A stretch of DNA of 64,000 bases from Calvatia gigantea (taxonomy: Eukaryota; Basidiomycota; Agaricomycetes; Agaricales; Lycoperdaceae). How positions within the stretch are numbered: position 1 is the stretch's first letter; the number at the start of each line of letters is the position of its first letter. Below, piece after piece: positions 1 to 11,077 of the stretch. The DNA is taken from NCBI GenBank assembly GCA_025093985.1, contig JACAAK010000003.1, positions 2,604,001-2,668,000 on the forward strand, in the 5' to 3' direction. The translations under genes and the position numbers were made by a program. The notes under the pieces are model-generated. The model saw only the letters and a list, made by a program, of their open reading frames with translations, made no database searches and was not told the origin of the DNA.

Positions 1-1440
1 TTTCAAGTGTTCCCTGGTGCCGTCGACCACATCCTTGAAAGATGACAGTGGTACGGAGATATCATACTTGTAGGGTTTACCCTCCTTGGACACGGCTTCG
101 GTTACGCCTTCCCGGAGCGCCCATAATGAAGAAAACTGCGCAGGAGACTGGGACAAGACTCCGGTATTGATCAATGGAGTTTCGGCTTCGAGAAGGGATT
201 CCAGAAGGGTGGCAAGTTTCTATTTTTTTGATATATTCATTAGCCGTCACAGGGGTAGAAGAAGATAATCTACCTCTTCATCGTGCTCCCGCTTACCGCC
301 GCTAGTTTCCACGAGGACGAAGCATTCGGCTCCCTGAACATCTTCATCACTCAGGGCTCTGCCTTGACCGTGTTTGATGGCGAGGTCGTAAGCGGTGCGG
401 TCAATGAACTCAAAAGCGGAAAGAATTTCAGAGAGCTGTCTCCTGACGGTTTGGTAAAGCGGGAGAACGTTGGTGAATGAAGGGAGGGCCAGAATGACGT
501 TGTTGGAGGCCTGCGGGGCTGGGGGGGTCAGGATGGAGACACCGGTTATAATACCCAGAGTCCCCTCAGCACCGATAAAGAGCTGCTTTATGTCGTAACC
601 TAGGACAAATTAATCAGGAAAGAAAACCTCAAACGTGAAGCGGAATATGCTAAACCGACCAGTGTTGTCCTTTCTTAGGGTTGTGAGTTGGTCAAGGATG
701 GTACCATCCGGCATAACAACTTCCAGCCCGAGAACAGTCCCATGCAAAGAACCGTAGCGGAGGAGTCGAAGGCCACCAGCGTTGGTCGAAACATTGCCAC
801 CTATTTGACAGCTTTGATGGTATGTAGGTACGAGTGATCACGAGGGTATCTGATTTGGACGTACCTCCCCTTGGCACCCAGGTCAATAGGCATAATATGG
901 TTGTGAGGTGCGACGTAATCCGTCAGAGATTGAAGAATGCAGCCAGCGTCTGCCACGAGAATACCTGGAATGGACAAGTGAATAAACGGTATTTTTGTTG
1001 CGGGGAAACTAGTATTAACCAGATACGGGATCAAAATCCCGTACTTTATTCAAGTTGGACAGAGAAAGAATGAGTTCATCTTTGACAGGGACGCTGCCTC
1101 CGACTAGGCCAGTATTTCCTCCTTGGGGCACGATGCCAATTCTCCGTGTGTTGCACCATTTCAGGATTTCGCTAACTTGTTGGGTTGTTTTGGGCTTGAG
1201 AACTGTCGTAGAAGAACCACGAAAACGGCCCATCCAATCTGAGTTGTACTGGTCCAGTCCATCTGGGGAGGAAGAAATGGGGGAAAGAGTGGACAGGATA
1301 GAAGAGGGCGGCAGAATGTGCGCAAAGTGGTTAAGATCCTGAGTAGTTACAGAATTGAGGCGAGGATTAGGCACGGCTGTTGCAAATCTCGCTCGACACT
1401 GCTTAGTAGGGAGGCGCCGAATGAGCCTAGTAGAGAGCAT
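1..1440 (-). CDS. D-2-hydroxyglutarate dehydrogenase (FAD), 3' end cut by window edge
   Basis: FAD-linked oxidase of the D-2-hydroxyglutarate / D-lactate dehydrogenase family, which oxidises D-2-hydroxy acids in mitochondria. The ATG is the complement of 1438-1440. The first ~30 residues ([20 protein letters not shown]) are basic and Ser/Arg-rich, as expected of a mitochondrial presequence. The FAD-binding signature [15 protein letters not shown] follows, then exons with [38 protein letters not shown] and [13 protein letters not shown], all typical of FAD_binding_4 enzymes. Several ~50-nt introns interrupt the reading frame. The C-terminal substrate domain lies outside the window. I prefer D-2-HGDH to yeast-type Dld1 because of the family motif pattern, but D-lactate activity cannot be excluded. 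The start is 230 bp from the divergent gene at 1671. Confidence 0.85.
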
Positions 1441-1670
1441 TTTGGTCCACAGTCGACCGAACTGATGTGAGCAGTGTGAGTTGGACTCCTGGCCATATTT
1501 AGTACTGTGGGAACCGGTTAGATGGATAACCAACCGATTTTATATATTTTAACAAATTATTTCATTTTCACCTATCCTCCCTCCCTTTCCATGTCTCTCT
1601 GACCATCCTCCCCCACACCTTCTCGGCCGCCTCCTCGCCTTCCCGTACCCTCCAACGGTCTGCTGCCACA

Positions 1671-4600
1671 ATGGCCACTGCTGCCGTCAATGTTGATGAC
1701 CCTGTCAGCGACCTCCGTGGCCCACTTGATCCCGACCACTTCGCGATTTCATCAGACATCGGACAGGTTCAAGTTGCCAACTCGGTCCTACAGACGGAGG
1801 TAGTTGAGGGCGTCAAAAACGCCTCTGAGCATGTCAAGGAGGACGACAGTCTCCCCTCCTTGAACAGAGGCCCGTCTCTGTCCACGAACCCAGACCCAGA
1901 CCCAGCTTCCGATGCTACTAGTGTACACAGTCTGCCGGCCGCACACATCGCCGAGTCCCAGCAACTTCCCAGCCCCTGCAAACAATCCGGCGATACCTCA
2001 GACATCAAGTCGCCCTTCTACCGCAGTTTCCCAAAGTCCGGTCCCTCAGCAGGAATACCCAACCTCAACACTTTCCCAGCAACAACGCAGAGCCCGGCAT
2101 CGATCTGCGATAGAGGTTCGTCATTTTTTTTTTTTTACCTCCGGCTGGAGCCACTTTCATTTTGTTCAAATCTTTATTTTTTTTGTAGGTCCGGTCTTCG
2201 AACAGACTCTCTGGCTTCTTCAACAACCTCATTCATCGTCGCGAACCTCCCCCGTCACCAGCCCCAGATCCCATGGCTGAGGAACAGAATGCTATCAAGC
2301 CGAGCGTAGAGAAATCGTCTCGTTCACCATCTCCAACACCAACTCCAGTTGTAACTCCACCCCCGCCATCACTCCCACCACCAACGCTCCAAGAACTTGG
2401 TCTATCTTTGTCCGTCGTGACTTCTGACCTCTCACCTTCCCACTTCACCACACCTCCTGTTAGCGGTGCTTTTTTGGCTCCGCATTATCTTTTACTCTGC
2501 CATGCGCAAGGTCTAGACGTCCTTCCGTTAACATCTCCCCCAGCATCTCAGCCATATGCCTTAGTGCGAAGAGTGGCGTTCAAAAGTGTTGTGATCATGG
2601 AGCACCGGGGTGTATTAGTCGCCATAGCTGGAAGGAGAGACGGCGTTCGAGTATACGCGCTGGAGGAAGTTAAAAAGGCGATTGAATGGCGGATAGATGT
2701 TGAGGTACGACGGGAACGTGAACGCATGCGACGGGAGGCCGCGAAACGCATCGCCTCACGGGCAGAGAACGAAATGTCTCAGCCGAGGGAGAAGGTGCGC
2801 AAGACAAGTCTTTCAACGCCTCCGCCTTCTGGTAATCCGAAATCCATTCTTCGTAAGGTTTCACATGGGAATATACCTTGTCCGCCATCGCCTCCCCCGC
2901 CTCCCCTTATTCCCCGAGCGGCGCGCACTCCGACTCGCAGCAGAAAATCACGCTTATCCTCGCTACAAATCTCACCATCCCCTCAAAATCCATCTGAGCC
3001 CCCTTTGGGTCAACCACCTCCTTATGCCAGCTCTGTGGATTTACAAGCACGACCCACTTTGCGCAGCCAACCGTCCGCTGTTTCTGTAAGAGCTCGTGCC
3101 CGAAGCAATTCAGTCAGCAATGTGCTTGCTGGTGTTTCGGCTCATCCTCTGAGTGATTCTCCCCGACCACTAGATAACAGCACAAAATCCGACGACTGGG
3201 CTGGTTCCAGTGATGATGAAGCTATTGACATCCGTGCGGCAGCAAGTGGTAGTCAGGCTTTGGACGAGCGAACGAGTGCAACTCTCTCAGCAAACCGAAG
3301 TCCAACGTCTCGGGGAATAGTTACTCAAGACATTACGAGGCCTCGCGCTTTGACAGGTGGCTCAAGAAGACAGAGACCTTCAAACTTGGATCTTTCCACA
3401 GCGCAAAACACCAGCGTCGTTAACCCGGAGCCCTCGCCGACTCCAACTTTATTAACCCTTCGCCAAGCCCTCCAACACCTTCCCCACAGTGCCGATATCC
3501 CCGACACATTCGAGGATGGTGATGAAGATGAAGACGAAGCCGATGGTAGAATCAGTCTTACGCAAGCTCTTATGGAGAGTCGTATGCCGGATTTACCGCC
3601 TCCGGGTTCCGTGCAGCCTCAAGAGCCTATCCTGTTATCACCCGCACATCTCGCTTTCGAGGAACGCACAAGCCCACGGTCTTCTGAGGGTGACTCTTCG
3701 CTAGGGAGACAACATTCAACTAGTCAACGCGGAAGACGTCGACGTTGGTCGGTGATGCTCACTGGGTCGTCATCACTTAACTGGAATCATAACCGGGAAT
3801 CAGCATCTGCTTCCACTCAGGATCTTCCCCAAACTAATTATCTTTCTCCCGGCACATCCAGCAGCCAAAACAATGGCCGCCCGTCAAGGTCACCAGCCTC
3901 GCGTTCAAACACTCTTCCAGCACCTACTGTACGATCCTCTGCATCCGCTGATCCTTTATCTTCGTCTGTACCATCATCGCGTGTCTCCACCGCCCCTTCT
4001 ACTGCAACATCCAAGACTTCACGCTCGTCACGATTTTTCTCCCGATTCATTAACAACGCCCTTAACAGACGTTCAGATGAACGATCTCCCTCCACGTTTT
4101 CACCTATTGATGCGGATACCAGTAAATGGTTAAACGCATCTCCTCCCCCTCCTCCTGCTCCTCCACCAAAATTGGAATATGTCAAGCTCCCGGGGACCAA
4201 GAGTGCTCTCTTGATCAAAGCGGTTGAAACACAAAAGAAGAGGTGCGTTTGTTGGTTTGCTCAATGAACTTTATCCCATATATATTCACTATGCAGTTTC
4301 CTTGCCATTCTTTGTGGCGAAAACGGTGAGAAGGTTGAGCTCTTTGCAGGCACTTATCGCACCGCTCTTGGCCTATCAAGAACATTCATCCTTCCAGATT
4401 CGCCTCGTTCATTGGAGCTACAACTTCAGGGGGACGACCTTGTTGAGGTATTCCTGGTCTTTGCGCAAAATGTATTTGGACTTGAGCCAGCAACGGTTCG
4501 AGTCCGCGAAGTTCGTATTGGACGCGCTGAAAGGAGGGCTGCCCGTCGGCGAGCCCGTGAAAATAGGACGGGGGAACCCGCCGCTCCTGAAAACGAGGCA

Positions 4601-6000
4601 AATGAAGATGATACTAACGTCAGCCTCGGAGTTTCTATAACCGTCGGTTCAACAGTGGTGGCAACAGGCGACGGGTCGACGCGACCATCAACGCCGCCCC
4701 TCATCGCTAGTGAACATCCCGATGCCCCTGAGGCGCCTACTACGGGGAATTCGGAGTCGCTGCCTAGTACCTCGACAGCCCACCCGGAGGAACTTTTCCC
4801 AGTTTCTAATGCCCAAATGGGGCCTTATACCACCTTCCAACAACTCAGTTTTGCACCCAAATTCCCGTTGGCCTCAATTGCTGACGAATATATTATACCG
4901 CCGACATACCCCGATTTTCAGGAATATCGTGATGAACATGAGGGAGGGGGAGATACTGCTAACAAGCAGTCGGGAGTCATACTAACACAGTTTTCTCCTC
5001 CAGGGTTGCCTATACCAGTACCTTCGGGTCCGACGCAGTGGTATTACAAAGATCCTAAAGGCGTAATGCACGGTATGGTGTTTATCTTTATAGGTCACAT
5101 AACTCGAACTGAACGGAAACTTTAGGTCCTTGGAATTCTTCACTCATGCAAGCTTGGTACAGAGATGGACTACTTCCCGCTGATCTCCCCGTACGTCGCG
5201 AAGGGGAAGCCGAGTATACCCTTCTTAGGGATCTCAAAATGCAATGCATCGACCCCGCCCACCCCTTCCGTTCACCACCACTCCTATCTAGCGCTAACAC
5301 CACTGGCGCGCCGGACCCTACTCCGCATGGTTCAGAGAAACCCTTGTTATCTCCCATTTCACTTCTCGCCCAACCAAAGCATTTTGGTCCACCAGCCCTC
5401 TTCTTCTCATCACGCGGAGGGCACAGTACGACTATAGTTGACGCTCGTGGTCGATCTGTGCTAAAAAGTCGCTTCATCTGGGCCACTGACGATCCTCAGG
5501 ACGAGTCGAAAATCCCAATTGGCAGGATGGGCGATGTTAAACACCTCGAAGCCCTCGACATCAAGGATCGTTCAATTCTAGTCGCGATGCGTCAGGGAGG
5601 GCTGGAGGCTGTCGACTTCAATGACGCACTGTTATGCCCTGCTGACCAGTCGCGGACTATATTACCCTCCTTCCATCCTCCTCCTAATACCATTAACCGT
5701 AGACCTCCGTTCACCTGGAAAATTGGCACACCAGTCAATTCATCTGATACAGCTCTGGCATCTCTCACATTTAAAGGGAAATCCAGTCTCACATCGTTAC
5801 CGAAGAAGACCGGAATGGGGATTAGCAAGTCCACAGGATCGCAAGGTTCTGCTGGGAACGATGTTGAAGGAGATTCCAACGATGAAGTGTTGTTCCTGGG
5901 ACGGAAAGAAGATGAGATCTATTACTGCGAGCGGAATGCAGGGTCTTTCCGTGTTCTACGGCTCTGTCCTGATTCGAGTTTTGAGAAACGATTTAGTTAA
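1671..6000 (+). CDS. CNH-like / GYF-domain protein, ~1365 aa
   Basis: Five exons fit in phase: 1671-1920, 1973-2115, 2189-4242, 4297-5072 and 5126-6000. Residues ~1-195 are Pro/Ser-rich. Residues ~195-315 (SGAFLAPHYLLLCHAQGLDV, then VLVAIAGRRDGVRVYALEEV) and ~790-890 (SFLAILCGENGEKVELF, FILPDSPRSLELQ) read like blades of a citron-homology (CNH) propeller, separated by ~480 disordered Ser/Pro residues. At ~1060-1100 the exon 4/5 junction creates a clear GYF domain: QWYYKDPKGVMHGPW followed by MQAWYRDGLLPADLPVRR. Two more propeller-like strands (LVAMRQGGLEAVDF and EVLFLGRKEDEIYYCERNAG) close the C-terminus. GYF domains bind proline-rich ligands and CNH domains bind small GTPases or Vps complexes in known proteins; the role here is inferred. 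The 1921-1972 intron is the least certain join. Confidence 0.75.
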
Positions 6001-6287
6001 GTCTAGTTGTACCTGATTCCTTTTGAAACGGAACCATCCTTGCACTGGCAGAGCCTAATTCATGACAAGTTTCGTCATACCCAGGTGTCCATCAACTGCA
6101 TACCTTCAGTATCTGTCATTCACCAGATCCATTCTCCCATGCCATTCCTTATTGTACCATTTGTATCCCTACTATTTATGGATCTGGAGCTCTCTTTAAA
6201 GTAACATGTTCATGTCCACCCTTGTTTCCACGTAAATAGCTTCTTTGGCATAAAGTTATATTATTATGTGTTGTATATCCTGATCTA
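6001..6287. other. intergenic, convergent 3' ends
   Basis: AT-rich stretch between two convergent genes, probably holding both 3' untranslated regions. AATAAA-like and TATATTATTATG sequences occur near 6250-6270. No coding signal is visible. Confidence 0.5.
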
Positions 6288-8951
6288 TCACAGCTTCGCA
6301 ACTACCTTCCGAAGCTCAGTCTTGAGAATCTTTCCAGTGGATGTTTTCTGTAAATATACGGTGAGTACACGTTTGAATATAGCCTCAGGGCATGCGACAA
6401 ACCGGCAACTCTGGAACTACTTCTACCCATTCCGGACATGCAAACCCTGGCAAGCGATGTTTGACATGTTCCTTTAAATCCTTGCCGAATTCGTGATGAC
6501 GACCGGCCCACTTGGCAGAGTGTTGCGGGTGCAGGATGACAAAGGCCATTGGTCGTTCACCCCACTTAGGATGCGGACGTGCAACAACGCTGACCTCGAG
6601 GACATGAGGATGACTCGCCAATTCTACGGACGACTGGTTAGGGGCTAACGTCCAAAACTCTTTCCCCTACCTTGTTCAATGGCCAGACTAGAGGCATTCT
6701 GCGTTTAAGGTATGGTAAGCAACGGCTAACACATCAAAGGTTTGATTGACCCACCTCACCACCCGATATGATGATATCCTTGCTTCTGTCCATAATTGCA
6801 ATTGTTCCATCCGGATGCATAACCGCGAGGTCACCGGTTCTAAAACTCCCACCAAGGAAAGCCTTGCGTGTGGCTTCTGAATCACGGAAATACTGACAAT
6901 ATGCGTCAACACACACAGTATCTTCAGGCAACCGACTAATTAGCTTACCTCCTTCATGACAATATTTCCTTTAGTGATAATTTCCCCAACTGCTTTACCG
7001 TCGTTGGGGACATCACGAAGGATGGGGTTTTTCTCGTCCTCAGCAGGAGGAACAATGACACGGACTTCGTGAGCCGTAGCAAATGCTTGCCCTTGACGAG
7101 CCATGAGACGGGCCCGCTGCTCTAATGACAAATCGATCCAAGCAGGTTGGTCGTAGTTCCTTGTAAAGGGACCGTATGTCTGCTGAATTTAGCTTTGAAA
7201 TGAAGTCATATATGCATCGTTTACCTCACTGCGACCGAGATGGAACTCAGCTCAATGGAAAACACAAGAATGTCACTGCTTACGTTAAACCATACACATG
7301 GACAGGCTTGAATCCCAACTTTTCGAGTTCTGAAATGAGATGGGCAGTGGGGGCAGCGCCAGCTTCATCCAGCGTAAGTTTTCTGAAGGGAAAAGGAGGT
7401 AAAACGACTGACCAATGACCGCTGTTACAGGCTGTGGCGGTCTCCGAGCCTGCGGATCATTGACAATACCGATCTGCACCCGATAGTCAGCTTTTCGGGT
7501 TACCCACCAACCACGATGACGATACCTGGACAGTCGGCGCACCGCAATAGTGGGTGACACCAGAATTAAGGAAATGATACCATATATGCGCGTAATTGAC
7601 TGTTCTAAGCGTTATCTGGAAGGGATGTTGAATGAACACAAAGCGATATCCCGAAAGCTAAACCTTACTTGCTTGGCAAAACCAAACACATTGGACCAAG
7701 GATATGTCCACCCGGCCGCGTGGAACATTGGAAGGATCCTGCCATTACTTGCTAGAACGCATTGGTGATGGATGTAACAACTTTGTGAACACACCACAGA
7801 TACGTTGAATCGCGGTTGATCCTAATGGCGTTGGTTTAGCTGGATCCGCTTATCATCTGGCGTGATACTTACTGTCCCTCAAAAGCATTCCCAATGGCTG
7901 CCAGGTAGGAACCTAGAGAACAAGCTCGCTGTCAGAGACACCGTACAAGTACACGAAACGGGCGCATGTACCTCTTTGTGTTGTTACAACGCCCTTGGGC
8001 TATCTAATTGTGAATACGGTTCGTAAATTGTTCATAAAACGACCTTACCTTTCCCGTTGTCCCTGACCTTTAATAGGATCGCGAGATGTGAGTATTCTGT
8101 TATTCGGATGCTGATATGACTGACGTATAACAAAGGACAGCGCCAGCATTCTCGTCTGGTTCAGCGTCCAAACCACCCCAAGACATCCCTTGACTAAATA
8201 ACCGGCCTCCAGTGAGGAAAGCTTCATAAGGATCACCCTCACGACCAGTGTCCTTGGAGACGATTACAGGCACCTTTGTGTCCCGTGGGACAAGGTGTGT
8301 ATATTCAAAGTCGACGAGAATAAGGCTTGCATCACTGTGCCCTAGGATATATGCGACTTCAATTGGCTTCAGACGGGTATTGATAGGGGTCAGGATAGCT
8401 CGCGCGGCAATGACACCATAGTGAGCATCTGGATAGAAGAGTATGAGGTAACAAAAATTGAGACAACAGACATGAATCTACCTGCAATGAGGGGGCTTCA
8501 ATGATGGACAGTGTCAGCTGAAATGTCATGGACACCGAGAAGGGACACACGAATTGGGTGCAATGACTGCAACGCGGTCGCCGGGCCTAATGCCTGCCTG
8601 GACCAGGGCATAAGCGAGATTCTGAATTCGTTGTGCCCTACTAAATCTTGAGGACGTAGAGAGTAGCATTCGCTACGGAAGGACGTACCAGACTGAAAAC
8701 GTGTAGTAGACGGGGTATTGAACGTTGGGATGAATTAATGCTACTTTGTCGGGATATACCTGTGCAGCGCGTAGGATGAAAGCGAGGGGGTTCTAAAGAA
8801 GGTGTGTGAGGGCGAACGAAGAGTAAGATAACGAGACGCCTACCAGAGGGTGTATATTCACGGGAGAATTCGGGGGTTCCTTGAGACGATAGACAACACC
8901 TAGTGGAGGAACACTGGCGGGAGTGGGGTCGAAAGCAAAGGGCCGTGTCAT
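6288..8951 (-). CDS. AMP-binding acyl-CoA synthetase
   Basis: Adenylate-forming ligase that activates a carboxylic acid to its acyl-CoA with ATP. The start ATG is the complement of 8949-8951 ([18 protein letters not shown]). Many short introns split it. Ordered motifs are visible: [20 protein letters not shown]; the P-loop-like signature YTSGTTGKPKGV, rebuilt across an intron near 8000-8120; [29 protein letters not shown] then [20 protein letters not shown]; and the C-terminal [17 protein letters not shown] and [13 protein letters not shown], which carries the catalytic lysine. The LPMFHxxGW pattern places it near plant AAE/benzoyl-CoA-type and bacterial medium-chain acyl-CoA synthetases rather than long-chain Faa enzymes. 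The substrate cannot be told from sequence. There is no obvious C-terminal SKL peroxisomal signal; it ends in VVAKL. Confidence 0.85.
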
Positions 8952-9862
8952 GGTAAAGACGAGGAGAGAGGTAGAACGCGGGCTGAAGTTTTGAAGCGCT
9001 GAAGCCCAGTCCCCACCCCTAACTTCCGCATGCTGCATATCATCCCACCCTCGCACTTTTTCCGTGGGATCAGTGCTCAGCCAGAGGCTGCAATTTCGTT
9101 GTGGATCAGGATATCACTAGCACCGTCACGAACTCCCATAGGTTTGACCCTAAAGTAATGCAAGTCCAAGATCCAAAAATCCGCTGTGACTGGCTGACGC
9201 TCAAGCGCTCATCAAGATTCTTGGTTGTCGCCAAACCAACTTGGTTGAAGAAATCGCGGCCTTTAATAGCTACAATGCCCACTTGAATTCTCCAAACCCA
9301 CATCTCAAACTAGGCACATTCTAATACGGCTCATCTTTACCCAATGATAAGCGCTAAACATTCGTAACAGATATGCCTTGGAAGTTGGCATACTATTTCT
9401 TCTGATACATTGATTATCTTTTTTTTTTTTTTTTCTGAACTTGGCTTTTCGGAGGAAGGGAGGGAAGGGTTGATAATACCCCCATCTCTTTCTGCTCTCT
9501 TAACTTTGCCATTTTGCTGGAAGTGCCGGGTACAAACATGTGTCCAGTGGATCTGGTCTGGGGTCTTGGTATTTTCCATATATTCCAAGACGGTGAGTAA
9601 CAAATTTGCTGAAGCGGTAACACCGGTTGAGTCCATGGTGATAGTCTCACTGGGGTGGTTAATAAGGATTACATGCATCACCAGATAATGAGAAGTAGAG
9701 CTGCGCAGTCAAGGCCGCAGTTGTCAGTGGAACGCAGAAAAAGGCAAGGAAAGTAAATACAGAGACAAACAGAGTCAGACGCAAGTCTCGCACCGCCTTC
9801 TGTTGTGAATCTCCTTGCATCATCAGCCACATTCTCCTCTTCTCCAATTACATTTCCCTCCA
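8952..9862. other. intergenic / divergent promoter region (911 bp)
   Basis: Lies between the acyl-CoA synthetase and Rab5 start codons. A 14-T run occurs near 9421-9434, and both strands have short open frames without recognisable content. It probably holds both promoters and 5' UTRs. An in-frame upstream ATG at 9815 precedes the preferred Rab start. Confidence 0.5.
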
Positions 9863-10921
9863 ATGGCAGAATCAGCATCTGGGTCTCAAGACAAGTCCGT
9901 CCAAGTTAAGCTAGTGCTCCTGGGTAAGCAAATCCTTTGTGGAACCCCATCTCCTCTAGCCTCTTCGTCGTTCTTTCCTCTACATTCAGGTGCTAACGGC
10001 GTACTTGGCCAATCTCACAGGTGAAGCAGCGGTTGGAAAATCCTCAGTCGTCCTTCGCTTTGTACGTGAAGGACTCTCACAACTACTACAACTTTGGCAC
10101 TTATCCCTTAACCTCCTCTCCTCCTTCTCAACCAGGTTTCCAACGAGTTTCAACCTAACAAGGAACCAACCATTGGTGCTGCATTCCTGACACAAAAGTG
10201 TCGCTTGGAGGATCGCATCCTACGATATGAAATTTGGGACACTGCAGGCCAGGAGCGCTTCCATTCACTCGCAGTATGTCTCTGGTCTTAAAAAAATTTA
10301 TCATCCACTTTGACGGATTTCACTCAATAGCCCATGTACTACCGCAACGCACAAGCTGCTGTTGTAGTTTATGATGTCACGAAAGCTAGCAGTCTCGAGA
10401 AAGCCAAATCTTGGGTTAAAGAACTTCAGCGGCAGGCCAATCCAAACATTGTCATCGCCCTCGCCGGTAACAAGCTCGACCTCGTCCAGCCCTCCGCTTC
10501 CGCTTCCAATTCTCCCTCATCTCCTGACTCGGAAGATGAGGCCGATGATGCCACCGCAACGCCTGGCGAGGCTCCTGGTTCCTCATCGGGCGAGCCCGAG
10601 AGCTTGCGGCAGGTGCCAAGAGAAGAGGCACAAGCATACGCCCAAGAGGCCGGCCTGCTTTTCTTTGAGACTAGTGCAAAGACCGGTGAGGGAATTGTCG
10701 AAATATTTACGGAAATCGGTAAGTGGCGGACCATCAATCATCAAAGAGTCTGTGCTGATCAACTCAACATAGCCAAGAAGATCCCGATTGAACACATCCT
10801 GGCTGCTTCCCGCAACAACTCTGGTCGTCCAGGAGCTGGGGGACGAGGAAGCAATGCAAGAGAGGAGAATGTCAATTTACAAGATGACCAAACTAAGTCG
10901 AAAGACGCTTGTAATTGCTAA
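9863..10921 (+). CDS. Rab5/Ypt5/Vps21-like small GTPase
   Basis: Endosomal Rab GTPase, ~258 aa, in five exons (9863-9923, 10021-10061, 10136-10273, 10331-10718, 10773-10921), all phases consistent. The P-loop GEAAVGKSS is formed across the first intron. Switch I is [10 protein letters not shown] and switch II is [13 protein letters not shown], with Rab5-type AAFLTQ. G4 is NKLD and G5 is ETSAKT. The C-terminus ends CNC, a CXC geranylgeranylation signal. Between G4 and G5 there is an unusual ~35-residue acidic Ser/Pro-rich insert ([20 protein letters not shown] and onward), where most Rabs have a short loop. An in-frame ATG at 9815 would add 16 residues; I prefer 9863 because it gives a normal Rab5 N-terminus. 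Confidence 0.92.
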
Positions 10922-11077
10922 ATTCCCTCTTGTCTTTCCCTATATATGCGTACAATCTTCGTGATATCCTCTATTATTGGCTCTGCAACACTCTTCCATA
11001 CAAGGGTTTGTGTAATATCCTTTCAAATATATTTCCTTTAGACCATGTTACGCAATCGAAAGACTCATAATGTCATA

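Noticed and set aside
4490..4506. GGTTCGAGTCC, a tRNA B-box-like sequence
   Set aside because: It lies inside the CNH/GYF coding exon, with no A box, no acceptor stem and no anticodon arm around it.
3838..4704. Long minus-strand open frames with Gly/Ala/Arg-rich content
   Set aside because: Shadows of the GC-biased low-complexity CNH/GYF exons; no splice sites or homology-like motifs.
9337..9688. Overlapping open frames on both strands, ~90-115 codons
   Set aside because: They are driven by a poly-T/poly-A tract and show no conserved text; more likely promoter or UTR.
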